64,000 bases of DNA. Origin: DSWT01 sp035373625. Its GTDB lineage: Bacteria; Chloroflexota; Anaerolineae; B4-G1; SLSP01. Within the stretch, counting starts at the first letter, position 1; each line of letters opens with the position of its first letter. Below the pieces are notes generated by a model. The model did not search any database. It was not told where the DNA came from and saw only the letters and a list, made by a program, of their open reading frames with translations. This document shows positions 39,698-48,217 of the stretch, piece after piece. The stretch lies in NCBI GenBank assembly GCA_035373625.1, contig DAOSNS010000006.1:78707-142706 (forward strand), read 5' to 3'. The position numbers and the translations under genes were made by a program.

Positions 39698-40349
39698 TGC
39701 TCGCCCACAACATCCCACGTTTGACGATCTCGCGCGCTTCGGGGACATCGAAATCTTTGGCGACGTGGCCGAAGGAAGCGTAGAAGACGCGCCCCTGACC
39801 GTAACGGCGTTTCCAAACCACCGGCATAACCACGCCTTTGATCCAGTACGCATGCTCGCCGCTGAAGGTAGTCGTCGCCAGCACCTCGTTGGAAGGGTCA
39901 ACATGCATATAATACTGCTCCGAGTGCATGTCGAAGTCGTCCAGGCCGGCCACGATTGGATCGTCGCTGATAATGTTGACGCGATAATCAATGACGCCGC
40001 CGGGATGCGCTACCCATTGGCCACCGACCATGAACTGGTAGTCCACGTTGTTGCGGAACGAGTCGCCCATGCCGCCGTGCCAGCCGGCGATGCCCACACC
40101 GCTTTTGACGGCGTTCAAGAGGCCCTGTTCTTGCTCGCGGGTGATCGTCCCCATCGTCCACACCGGCACGATCAAGTTGAGGCTCATCATCTTGTCGGTG
40201 TCCAGATACACATCCAGCGTGTCGAAGACCTCGACCGCATACCCCTGGGATTCCAGGTACGGCGCAAAAATTGCCACACACTGATCCGGCTCATGTCCCA
40301 TCCAGCCGCCCCATACCAAAATCGCTTTTTTCGCTTTCGATTCAGACAT
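39693..40349 (-). CDS. ThuA-like protein
   Basis: 218 residues, AAGGAGC before the start. ThuA domain with the flavodoxin-like beginning AILVWGGWMGHEPDQC and GIAGWHGGMGDSFRNNVDYQ, and GQGRVFYASFGH near the end. ThuA-domain proteins belong to the glutamine-amidotransferase-like fold and are linked to trehalose and other disaccharide use, often next to Gfo/Idh/MocA dehydrogenases as here. Exact reaction not established. Confidence 0.85.
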   Translation of the reverse strand: MSESKAKKAILVWGGWMGHEPDQCVAIFAPYLESQGYAVEVFDTLDVYLDTDKMMSLNLIVPVWTMGTITREQEQGLLNAVKSGVGIAGWHGGMGDSFRNNVDYQFMVGGQWVAHPGGVIDYRVNIISDDPIVAGLDDFDMHSEQYYMHVDPSNEVLATTTFSGEHAYWIKGVVMPVVWKRRYGQGRVFYASFGHVAKDFDVPEAREIVKRGMLWASK

Positions 40350-40450
40350 ACATAGCTCCTTAAGCCAATATAAAATTCGGCGGGGAATGTCGGCAGGACA
40401 TCCCCCGTACCTTTAGGTTATTCTACACTGAAACTGCAATGGCGAAAGTT

Positions 40451-40903
40451 TCAGTGCACGGCCTGCGCCAGTTGTTGGCCTAAGGCCCGGCAGGCTTCCA
40501 GGATGGCCGGGGTGGGGCGCCGCTGCGAGGCGACGGTCGCGCCGACCTTTGTGCCCATGCGGCTGAACAGTTCCTCGAAGGGCTGCCTGGCCCGTCCGCC
40601 GTCACCGTGAGAGATGAAAAGGGCGTAGGGCTTGTCGGTGAGCCGCGCCGGATTGCTCATTTTAGCGATATACCAGTCATCCAGAAAGGTTTTCATGGTG
40701 CCGGCGATATAGCTGAAGTAATCCGGCGTGCCGAAAGCCACGGCGTCGAAGGCGCGGTACTCGTCCATCGTGATGCGCCGCTCATTCGCGTTGATCAGCG
40801 TCACCTCGGCGCCGGCAGCCCGCGCGCCCTCGGCCACAGCCTCGGCCATCAGTGCTGTGTTGCCGTGTTCTTGTGAATGATACAACACTAAAATCGAACT
40901 CAT
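40451..40903 (-). CDS. flavodoxin / NAD(P)H:quinone oxidoreductase-like (WrbA type)
   Basis: 150 residues from ATG 40903 with GGAGG five bases upstream. SILVLYHSQEHGNTALMAEA is the FMN phosphate loop, and AFGTPDYFSYIAGTMKTFLD and SHGDGGRARQPFEELF match the isoalloxazine-binding loops of the NADPH-dependent FMN reductase/flavodoxin group. It probably transfers electrons using FMN in the cytoplasm. Confidence 0.82.
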   Translation of the reverse strand: MSSILVLYHSQEHGNTALMAEAVAEGARAAGAEVTLINANERRITMDEYRAFDAVAFGTPDYFSYIAGTMKTFLDDWYIAKMSNPARLTDKPYALFISHGDGGRARQPFEELFSRMGTKVGATVASQRRPTPAILEACRALGQQLAQAVH

Positions 40904-40921
40904 AGACACCTCCTTGAGAAT

Positions 40922-40950
40922 TGTCGGCTAGTCGTTAGTCGGGTAGTCAT
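40922..40950. repeat. TAGTCG word repeat (solitary copy)
   Basis: GGCTAGTCGTTAGTCGGGTA followed by GTCATTG: the same words that form the long array at 63402-63765, here in one short copy. A related copy lies at 19034-19072. Confidence 0.6.
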
Positions 40951-40989
40951 TGTCTTTCGTGCGTGCTGCGCCTGTCTATGGCAAATTGG

Positions 40990-41334
40990 CTAAATCAAGG
41001 TCGGCGCTGGCGTCAAGTTGCCGGCAACATAGGGCTTGGGCCAAGAACCGCTGTCGCTAGGAAATGTCTCATCCACAGCGTAATAGTATGGAGCATCACC
41101 GTATGTGTGTAAGTTCAGGTCACCGGTGAAGTTGCTGGGAGTGCGCGCTTTCACGGCTTGCTCAATGATCATGGGCCGCCCTAAGTTCGTGCCGCGATAC
41201 CTGATGTAACTATCCGTGATGTCTTCCCAGGTTTCAGGATTTCGTCCAGGACTGTGAACTAATGTCAGCATCAGCCCGCCAATCAGGACAACTGCCACGA
41301 CCAGCGCGGTGAACACCATCCATGTCCGTCTCAT
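40990..41334 (-). CDS. small membrane-anchored protein of unknown function
   Basis: 114 residues: an N-terminal signal anchor (TWMVFTALVVAVVLIGGLML) followed by an extracytoplasmic region of about 80 residues rich in Tyr, Pro, Thr and Asn. GGAGGTGG lies just upstream of the ATG. Nothing recognisable in the exported part. Confidence 0.5.
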   Translation of the reverse strand: MRRTWMVFTALVVAVVLIGGLMLTLVHSPGRNPETWEDITDSYIRYRGTNLGRPMIIEQAVKARTPSNFTGDLNLHTYGDAPYYYAVDETFPSDSGSWPKPYVAGNLTPAPTLI

Positions 41335-41396
41335 ACCACCTCCTTTCAGACATTATGGTACTATGATTGTCCACCGGAGACAGAAATAGTCAATAG

Positions 41397-41427
41397 CACA
41401 GGCCCCGCAGCGTTCGCGGGGCCTGTG
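41397..41427 (-). terminator. hairpin terminator of the ABC transporter operon
   Basis: CACAGGCCCCGC and GCGGGGCCTGTG form a perfect 12-bp stem with a 7-base loop, downstream of the oppF-like gene on the minus strand. Confidence 0.7.
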
Positions 41428-41452
41428 TGAAAGGGTACATTAAGCCGGAGGG

Positions 41453-42517
41453 TTATGCCAGACGCACGCCGGTCAGTTGTAGCTCCTCGGCGAAGTGACA
41501 GGCGACGAAGTGGTTGTCGCCCATATTGCGCAGGGCGGGCGTCTCGGTGCTGCATCGTTCTTTGGCATAACGGCAGCGCGGGTGGAAGTAACAGCCCGAC
41601 GGCGGATTGGAGGGATCGGCGACCTCACCTTCCAGGCGAATGCGATTTTTACGACCGCGCAGGTTCGGATTAGGAATGGGCACCGCAGACATCAGGGATT
41701 CGGTATAGGGGTGCAACGGGTTCGTATAGAGCGTATTGGCATCCGCCAGTTCCACCAGTTTGCCCACGTACATCACTGCCACGCGGTCGCAGATATGGCG
41801 GATCACGCTCAGGTCGTGAGAGATGAAGAGGTAGGTGAGGTTCATGTCACGGCGCAGGTCTTCCATCAGATTGAGGATTTGCGCGCGCACTGAAACATCC
41901 AGCCCGGAAACGGCTTCATCGCACACCACCAGACGCGGCGATGTCACTAAGGCCCGCGCGATCCCAATGCGCTGGCGTTCCCCACCGGAGAAAGCGTGAG
42001 GATAACGCCGCATATATTCCGGTCGCAGGCCACATTTTTGCATCGTATCGGCTACCAGATACTCCATTTCCTTGGGCGAGCACAGCTCATTCACGCGCAA
42101 TACCTCGCTGATGATCTCGAATATATTCATGCGCGGATTCAGGGATGAGTATGGATCTTGAAAGATCATACGGATATCTTTGCGGTATGCCTGAAGTTCT
42201 TTAGTGTCAAGTTTGGCCAGATCAACTTCTGTCCCATCGGCAAGCCGATAGATAACACTCCCCTCGGTTGGCTTGTAGGCGCGAACTAGACACCGCCCCA
42301 CGGTTGTTTTTCCACACCCCGATTCTCCTACCAACCCCAGGGTCTCACCGGGGTAGATCGAGAAAGACACATCATCTACAGCCTTAACGTATCCACCGAT
42401 TTTTCCGAAAATGCCCTTGAGAATCGGGAAATACATTTTCAGATTACTGACTTCGAGCAGCGGTTTCCCGTTCTCGGATGTTAGATTAAGCTGGCTTTGT
42501 GGCGTTTGCTCGGTCAT
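41453..42517 (-). CDS. ABC transporter ATP-binding protein (OppF/DppF type)
   Basis: 354 residues. Walker A GLVGESGCGKTTVGRCL, signature HAFSGGERQRIGIARAL, Walker B RLVVCDEAVSGLD, and the C-terminal oligopeptide-type extension with GCYFHPRCRYAKERC, whose cysteines are thought to bind an Fe-S cluster. It overlaps the OppD-like gene by ATGA (42514-42517). It powers uptake with its OppD partner. Confidence 0.93.
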   Translation of the reverse strand: MTEQTPQSQLNLTSENGKPLLEVSNLKMYFPILKGIFGKIGGYVKAVDDVSFSIYPGETLGLVGESGCGKTTVGRCLVRAYKPTEGSVIYRLADGTEVDLAKLDTKELQAYRKDIRMIFQDPYSSLNPRMNIFEIISEVLRVNELCSPKEMEYLVADTMQKCGLRPEYMRRYPHAFSGGERQRIGIARALVTSPRLVVCDEAVSGLDVSVRAQILNLMEDLRRDMNLTYLFISHDLSVIRHICDRVAVMYVGKLVELADANTLYTNPLHPYTESLMSAVPIPNPNLRGRKNRIRLEGEVADPSNPPSGCYFHPRCRYAKERCSTETPALRNMGDNHFVACHFAEELQLTGVRLA

Positions 42518-43557
42518 GATGCCATCTCCCGTACAGGTTTTTTAGCGTCTTCATCGAATAGTAAACAATGAACCTGGTGATTCTCGCTAATGTTGATAGT
42601 CCTGGGTTCGACTTGAGAACAGATGGGCATGGCCTTGGGGCAACGGGGGTGGAAGGGACACCCTGAAGGGCGGCGGAACGGGCTTGGCACCATACCTCTA
42701 ATCACTTCCAGTTTTTCGCGCGTGGCGGTCACTTTGGGAATGGATCGTAGTAATGATTGGGTATAGGGGTGCTGCGGATCATTGAAAATTGTGTACACAT
42801 CACTGTATTCCACGACATTGCCTAGATACATGACGGCAACATTGTCGGCGATTTCTGCCACCACGCCCAAATCATGGGTGATGAACATAATTCCCATATC
42901 ATAGTCTCTTTGTAGGCCCAGCATAAGGTCAATGATTTGGGCCTGTGTCGTCACATCCAACGCCGTTGTCGGCTCGTCGGCGATGAGCAGGCTGGGGTTA
43001 CAGGATAACGCCATAGCGATCATGGCCCGTTGGCGCATACCACCCGACAGGCGGAACGGGTACTCATCAATAATACGATTCGGATGGGGAATACCCACGA
43101 ACTCCAACATCTCGAGTGTACGTTCGCGCGCCTGTTTTTTGTCGGCTTTGGTGTGCAGCATAATGGTTTCCATAATCTGGTTGCCCACCGTATACATCGG
43201 GCTGAGGGAGGTCATAGGTTCCTGAAAAATCATAGAGATTTCTTTGCCGCGGATGGAGCGAATGGTACGGCCCTTCGGTTCCAGCTTACTGATATTGATC
43301 TCCTCAATCTGGTCGCGGCCTTTCTTACGATACATGAGGATATCACCGTTAACGATTTTCCCAGGACGATGAACGATCTGCAACAGAGCGCGGGCGGTGA
43401 CGCTTTTGCCGCAACCACTCTCACCTACCATACATAGGGTTTTACCACTGTGAATATCAAACGTGACGCCATCTACCGCTCGCACGATGCCTTCGTTGGT
43501 GAAAAAATGGACTTTTAAGTCTTTGACTTGAATAAGGGTATTGTTATTGTCAGCCAT
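42514..43557 (-). CDS. ABC transporter ATP-binding protein (OppD/DppD type)
   Basis: 347 residues from ATG 43557 (AAGG about ten bases upstream). Walker A CMVGESGCGKSVTARAL, signature FRLSGGMRQRAMIAMAL, Walker B LLIADEPTTALDV and the C-terminal CPFHPRCPKAMPIC cysteine motif. It forms a heterodimer with the downstream OppF-like subunit. Confidence 0.93.
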   Translation of the reverse strand: MADNNNTLIQVKDLKVHFFTNEGIVRAVDGVTFDIHSGKTLCMVGESGCGKSVTARALLQIVHRPGKIVNGDILMYRKKGRDQIEEINISKLEPKGRTIRSIRGKEISMIFQEPMTSLSPMYTVGNQIMETIMLHTKADKKQARERTLEMLEFVGIPHPNRIIDEYPFRLSGGMRQRAMIAMALSCNPSLLIADEPTTALDVTTQAQIIDLMLGLQRDYDMGIMFITHDLGVVAEIADNVAVMYLGNVVEYSDVYTIFNDPQHPYTQSLLRSIPKVTATREKLEVIRGMVPSPFRRPSGCPFHPRCPKAMPICSQVEPRTINISENHQVHCLLFDEDAKKPVREMAS

Positions 43558-43575
43558 AAGGGGCACCTTCTCTAT

Positions 43576-44721
43576 TTACTGATAAGGATCGGCTGCATCG
43601 CGCAAGCCATCACCCAAGAAGTTTAAGGCCAAAACTACGATAATTACCGCCACAGCCGGGTACAGTAACCACGGGTAAATGGCAATGACGGCTACTTTCT
43701 GCGTGTCCTGGAGCATCACGCCCCAGCTCACCACGGGAGGACGCAACCCCAATCCCAAAAAGCTCAATGCCGTTTCACCCAGGATCATGCCGGGAATGGA
43801 GAGGGTGATAGAGGCAATGATGTGGCTCAAGAAAGAGGGAATCATATGCTTGGTGATCATGCGCCACAGGGGCACACCGTCCAATTGCGCGGCCATAATG
43901 AAGTCCTCTTCGCGCAAAGCCAGGAATTTGCTGCGCACCACGCGCGCCATACCCATCCACCCGACCAGCGACAAGATGATCGTGATCATGAAATAAACCC
44001 TGAGCGCGCTCCAACTCAGTGGAACCATGGAAGCCAGAGCCAACCAGACCGGCAGCGTGGGAATGGAAATCAGAATCTCGATCAAACGCTGGATCAAGTT
44101 GTCCAATGTACCACCCACCAGGCCGGAAACACCACCTACCAAAATGCCAATCGTCAGGCTGATGGCGACGCCGACCAGGCCGACCGTCAAAGAGACCCGT
44201 GCGCTGTAAATAATGCGGCTAAAAATATCACGCCCGCTTTTGTCTGCGCCGAGCAAGTAGAAGGGGTCTTCAGCGTTAACGGGACCGACCAGATGCAAAT
44301 CACCTGGAATTAATCCCCAAAGTTTATAGGGATCACCATGATTAAAAAACCGGATCGGGATGATGACCGATTCATCAATTTTCCAGGTTTTCTTGTACGA
44401 AATGGGGTCGCGCTCAAACTTGTACCCATATACGAAAGGAGCCAATTTCCCATCCCGAAATAAGTGGATTGACTGTGGTGGGGCATAAACGTAACTTTCT
44501 TTATACGTTGTGAATTTGACGGGGGCAAAAAACTCCGCAAAGAGCGCCAGCATGTAGAAGAACAGAACGATTACCCCCCCAAACATCGCCAACTTGTGTC
44601 TTTTGAACTTCCACCACATGAGCTGCCATTGGGAAGCCACTTCTATTTGAACATCGCGCTCTGTGACCGGGGCGCCACTGGCGCGGTTGGCGGCTGCTAA
44701 ATCAATTTCACTGATGGTCAT
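43576..44721 (-). CDS. ABC transporter permease (OppC/DppC type)
   Basis: 381 residues. Six membrane segments with an N-terminal cytoplasmic leader; a large insert of about 90 residues (KFTTYKESYVYAPPQSIHLF and on) separates TM1 from TM2. The coupling-helix (EAA) loop is in FLALREEDFIMAAQLDGVPL and the OppC-type GVMLQDTQ appears near the end. It pairs with the permease encoded at 44748. Confidence 0.92.
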   Translation of the reverse strand: MTISEIDLAAANRASGAPVTERDVQIEVASQWQLMWWKFKRHKLAMFGGVIVLFFYMLALFAEFFAPVKFTTYKESYVYAPPQSIHLFRDGKLAPFVYGYKFERDPISYKKTWKIDESVIIPIRFFNHGDPYKLWGLIPGDLHLVGPVNAEDPFYLLGADKSGRDIFSRIIYSARVSLTVGLVGVAISLTIGILVGGVSGLVGGTLDNLIQRLIEILISIPTLPVWLALASMVPLSWSALRVYFMITIILSLVGWMGMARVVRSKFLALREEDFIMAAQLDGVPLWRMITKHMIPSFLSHIIASITLSIPGMILGETALSFLGLGLRPPVVSWGVMLQDTQKVAVIAIYPWLLYPAVAVIIVVLALNFLGDGLRDAADPYQ

Positions 44722-44747
44722 CGTGATTTACCTCTTTCTACCAGGAA

Positions 44748-45743
44748 TTATTGGAGGCGGATGCGTGGGTCAAGAATGGCCAGCAAGACATCAGAGATGA
44801 ATGTACCGATCACGGTTAAGACACTCAACATTAAAATAAAACCCGATGCCACATACATGTCTTGGGCTTTCAATGCATTGTATAAGACCGGCCCAGAGGT
44901 CGGCAGGTTCAACACAATGGAAACGATCACGTCGCCGGCGATCAACCCGGGCAATGCCCACCCGATGGTGCTGATAAACGGGTTCATAGCATGACGCACC
45001 GGGTATTTCCACAACAGACGTCTCTCGGACAACCCTTTGGCGCGCGCGGTTTCCACGTAAGGCTTGTTGAGTTCATCGAGCAAATTGGCGCGCATTGTGC
45101 GGATCAAGCCGGCTGTGCCTCCCATACCGATAATCAACGCCGGAATCCATAGATGTTTCAACATATCAACAAATTTTGCCATACTCCACGGCGCAGAGGC
45201 AAATTCCTGGGAAAACAAGCCGATCATAGCTTGATCGAAATATTTATACGTGAGGAATAGCAAGATGAGTGCTAACAGGAAGTTCGGCACTGCCAGACCG
45301 ATAAACCCGATAAAACTGAAGACGTAGTCTCCTAGTGAGTATTGGTGGACGGCAGAATAAATGCCGATGGGTAAGGCCACTGCCCATACCAGGATCAAAC
45401 TGGAGAATGACAACGCAAAACTCATCGGCAGGCGTTCGGTGATCATCACGGCTGCATCACGTTTGTAAACAAACGAGTAGCCGAATTCTCCCCGGGTGAT
45501 AATTCTCCCAATCCACTTGAAGTATTGAACATAGATGGGTTGGTTGAAGCCGTACATCTCACGCAGTTGCGTAATGTATTCGCTTGTTATCGTGGCTGCA
45601 CCGGCTGAAGTGGCCACAAGCTGATTGACCAGATTGGTGACATAATCCCCCGGCGGGAGCTGAATCAGCGCAAAAGACAGCATCGAGATGACCCATACGG
45701 TAAAAAGCATCGAAAGAAAACGCCGTACCAGATATTTCCACAT
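44748..45743 (-). CDS. ABC transporter permease (OppB/DppB type)
   Basis: 331 residues, six membrane helices, with the N-terminal RRFLSMLFTVWVISMLSFAL and the EAA loop in KPYVETARAKGLSERRLLWK. The family forms the channel together with the OppC-type subunit. A strong stem-loop (45776-45804) lies between this gene and the binding-protein gene, probably lowering its expression relative to the binding protein. Confidence 0.92.
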   Translation of the reverse strand: MWKYLVRRFLSMLFTVWVISMLSFALIQLPPGDYVTNLVNQLVATSAGAATITSEYITQLREMYGFNQPIYVQYFKWIGRIITRGEFGYSFVYKRDAAVMITERLPMSFALSFSSLILVWAVALPIGIYSAVHQYSLGDYVFSFIGFIGLAVPNFLLALILLFLTYKYFDQAMIGLFSQEFASAPWSMAKFVDMLKHLWIPALIIGMGGTAGLIRTMRANLLDELNKPYVETARAKGLSERRLLWKYPVRHAMNPFISTIGWALPGLIAGDVIVSIVLNLPTSGPVLYNALKAQDMYVASGFILMLSVLTVIGTFISDVLLAILDPRIRLQ

Positions 45744-45775
45744 AATATTCTCCTTGAGGATTCTTCGCAGGGAAT

Positions 45776-45804
45776 GTGCTCCGGCGAGATTCTCGCCGGA
45801 GCAC
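45776..45804 (-). other. intercistronic stem-loop after the binding-protein gene
   Basis: GTGCTCCGGCGAG, ATT, CTCGCCGGAGCAC: a perfect 13-bp stem without a T-tract, in the 76 bases between the binding protein and permease genes. Similar stems in maltose-type operons protect the upstream mRNA and reduce downstream expression; a role here is inferred. Confidence 0.6.
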
Positions 45805-45819
45805 AGAGAACCCGAGTTA

Positions 45820-47916
45820 TCACTCTTTAATGAACCACTGTTCGGGGTAGGTGATCTTTTCTACACCCTCGGCCCACCCATCGTACCAGGTATCGGGTAT
45901 GCCACCCAGACGAGCATGGTAGGGATAGTACAGCTCACCCGGGCGGGAGATACCCAGGACGTAGAGACGTTCCTTGGCCTCTTGCAGCACGACCTTCATC
46001 TTCTCGATTTGTTTCTCGGTCGTGGGCTGCATGAGCACTTCTTCGTACTTCGCATAGGCATCTTTTGCCCATTGCGGAGGTTCAGACATAACACTGCCGG
46101 TCTCGTTGACCCTCCAGGCATACCAGGCACGGTCAAAGTAGCCCTGATACCCATGGAGCGGCACGTAGTAACGCGGGTCAAGGATGGGGGTAAGCCCCGC
46201 ACCGCCTTCACCGGTGAAGATGATGCACTCGATCGTGTTATCTTTGCGTGCCTGTTCGTAGGGGTCAGAGGCGATGGAGTTCAGGGTTGCCTTGACGCCC
46301 ACCTTGTCCCAGTAGCCGATCAACAGTTCCGCGACCTGAACGTAAGTGGTGCCGTAGCTGAGGTCATTCTGGACGGTGAAGATCATCTCGAAGCGCTTGC
46401 CCTTATCGTCCAGGTAATAACCATCGGCGTCCTTGCCATTGGTGAAGACCTTATCAAGATATTCGGTCGCCTTGGCAGGATCGTATTCGACATACTGGGT
46501 GTCCATGCCCTCGATGTACAGCGGGCCATCGTTGTTCGGCGCCACTTGAGCGGGAGTGCCCTGACCGTTGTGGACGATCTCGATGATCTCGGCGCGGTTG
46601 ATGGCATACGACATCCCGATGCGGAAGTTGATGTCGGCGAAAACGCTGGCCTTGTAGGTATCGGAAATGGTCTGGTTGAAGTGGATCGAGTTGGTGTTCG
46701 CGCCATCGGACTTCGGGTAGTAGATTTTGATCGGCTTGCCCTCGTTCATGGCATCGTGGTAGATGATGCGGTTTTCGCCGCCCGGGTCTTTCACGGCATC
46801 AATGTCACCATTGAGCAGGGCGAAGGTGCGGCTTTCGGCATCCTGGTAGGAGATCGCCAAAATGGAGTCAATGTAGGGCAGTTGGTTGCCCTCCGTATCT
46901 ACTTTCCAGTAGTACGGGTTGCGCTCCAGCAACACCTGCGTCCCGGTACCCAGAGGCTGGACGGTCACCCAGGGGTACAGCACCGGGTATTCAGGATACT
47001 GATACATACGGCCGGGGTTACCCCAGGTATCGGGCCCGTACTTGTAGAACAAGGCGACCCAGTCGGCCACGGTGCCATCCTTCGTTACCAGCTCATCCAC
47101 ATTGGGGTTGTATTTCTTGTGGAATTGTTGCAGGTAGTGCTTGGGGTACATGGCGAAATACCGACCTTGCCACTGCGCCAGGACGTAGAGGAAGGTGCCG
47201 TAGGGCTTGGGGAAGGTCAGTCTGAAGGTGTAATCGTCAATCTTCTCGAATTTCATGTCGGGCCCCTGACCGGTAGGGATCCAGTCAGCGCCAGGCCCAC
47301 CGGGGTTCAGCTCGGTGTTGAACAGCACGTCTTCGATGTAGAACGCGATGTCATCCGCCGTGAAATCCACACCATCGGACCACTTCATGCCTTTGCGCAT
47401 GTGGAAGGTGTAGGTGGTCACGTCTTCGCTGACATCAATGCTCTCGACCAGGTTGGGTTCGACGCCACTGAAATCGGGCTTCCAGCTTGTCAGGTGTTCC
47501 CAGGCCGCGATGAAGAGCAACCCACCCCATTCAGGGTTGTTGCCGACGAAACCAAAGCGCATCTGACCGCCGTGCTTCCCCGTCTCAACGAGGGGTTTGA
47601 TGACCCTGGGGTTGGCCGGCAGACGCTCATCCACGGGGGGCAGCTTACCGGCTTTCACCTGGTCGGCCAGCATTGGGGATTCCTTGTACTTGGAAGCCGG
47701 GGCCGCCGGTTCTTCGGTCTTTTTGGGTTCTTCGGTCTTCTTGGGTTCTTCGGTCTTCTTGGGTTCTTCGGTCTTCTTTGGCTCTTCTGTCGCCGGCACG
47801 GCCGTGGCCTCTTTTGTGGGCGCAACGGTCGTCGGGGCCGGTGTGGGAGTGGGGGCCTTGCAGGCGCTCAGAAGCATGACCACCAAAATCAGGATGTTCA
47901 AAGCATACTTACGCAT
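45820..47916 (-). CDS. ABC transporter substrate-binding lipoprotein (SBP_bac_5 family)
   Basis: 698 residues. Lipoprotein signal MRKYALNILILVVMLLSAC with the lipobox Cys at 19, a Pro/Thr/Glu-rich linker including about four EEPKKT repeats, then the family-5 binding domain (MRKGMKWSDGVDFTADDIAF is its signature). Family 5 proteins bind peptides, nickel or oligosaccharides. The LacI-type regulator and the many glycoside hydrolases make an oligosaccharide ligand more likely than a peptide (inference). Confidence 0.9.
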   Translation of the reverse strand: MRKYALNILILVVMLLSACKAPTPTPAPTTVAPTKEATAVPATEEPKKTEEPKKTEEPKKTEEPKKTEEPAAPASKYKESPMLADQVKAGKLPPVDERLPANPRVIKPLVETGKHGGQMRFGFVGNNPEWGGLLFIAAWEHLTSWKPDFSGVEPNLVESIDVSEDVTTYTFHMRKGMKWSDGVDFTADDIAFYIEDVLFNTELNPGGPGADWIPTGQGPDMKFEKIDDYTFRLTFPKPYGTFLYVLAQWQGRYFAMYPKHYLQQFHKKYNPNVDELVTKDGTVADWVALFYKYGPDTWGNPGRMYQYPEYPVLYPWVTVQPLGTGTQVLLERNPYYWKVDTEGNQLPYIDSILAISYQDAESRTFALLNGDIDAVKDPGGENRIIYHDAMNEGKPIKIYYPKSDGANTNSIHFNQTISDTYKASVFADINFRIGMSYAINRAEIIEIVHNGQGTPAQVAPNNDGPLYIEGMDTQYVEYDPAKATEYLDKVFTNGKDADGYYLDDKGKRFEMIFTVQNDLSYGTTYVQVAELLIGYWDKVGVKATLNSIASDPYEQARKDNTIECIIFTGEGGAGLTPILDPRYYVPLHGYQGYFDRAWYAWRVNETGSVMSEPPQWAKDAYAKYEEVLMQPTTEKQIEKMKVVLQEAKERLYVLGISRPGELYYPYHARLGGIPDTWYDGWAEGVEKITYPEQWFIKE
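47705..47785. repeat. 18-bp tandem repeat in the binding-protein linker
   Basis: TTCGGTCTTCTTGGGTTC repeated about four times; it encodes EEPKKT units in the flexible linker after the lipid anchor. Confidence 0.8.
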
Positions 47917-48094
47917 GTCATACTCCTCCTAGTGTATTGTTGAAACGACTTTTTTTCTCTAACAACGAAAGTATACTGGGACAGTTTTTTGACTTATTCT
48001 CGATAATCACCTCCTTAATGACATAAAGTGTTGCTGAAGTTTAGAGTGAGCATTGGCGACGACTGACGCCAACATCTCTGCGAAAACCCGGACT

Positions 48095-48122
48095 CCGGTA
48101 ACAGTACCGGTATCGTTACCGG
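48095..48122. promoter_or_regulatory. two overlapping LacI-type operators
   Basis: CCGGTA-ACAG-TACCGG at 48095-48110 and CCGGTA-TCGT-TACCGG at 48107-48122. The two 16-bp palindromes share four bases and their centres are 12 bp apart. They lie just downstream of the predicted start of transcription of the ABC operon, where the regulator encoded at 48218 could block transcription. Confidence 0.7.
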
Positions 48123-48133
48123 AATTCTCCTAA

Positions 48134-48162
48134 ACTATAGCACAGCTTTTTTGTTGTGTCAA
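48134..48162 (-). promoter_or_regulatory. strong sigma70-type promoter of the ABC operon
   Basis: On the minus strand TTGACA (48162-48157), 17 bp, TATAGT (48139-48134). Transcription should start near 48127, leaving a leader of about 210 bases before the binding-protein gene. The 47917-48094 part of this interval contains no gene that I can see. Confidence 0.75.
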
Positions 48163-48217
48163 TAGGTTTTTTGCCTGAGTTTCGAAATTCAAGTGCGCTC
48201 CGTGTTTGTCACATGCC

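Noticed and set aside
40378..40410. Terminator or palindromic element near the ThuA start (GGGGAATGTC/GACATCCCC)
   Set aside because: Arms have a bulge and no T-tract, and the function is unclear, so it is not listed as a feature.
45688..47943. 751-codon plus-strand frame opposite the binding-protein gene
   Set aside because: Antisense of a clear SBP_bac_5 lipoprotein; hydrophobic strings are the complement of Lys/Glu/Thr codons.
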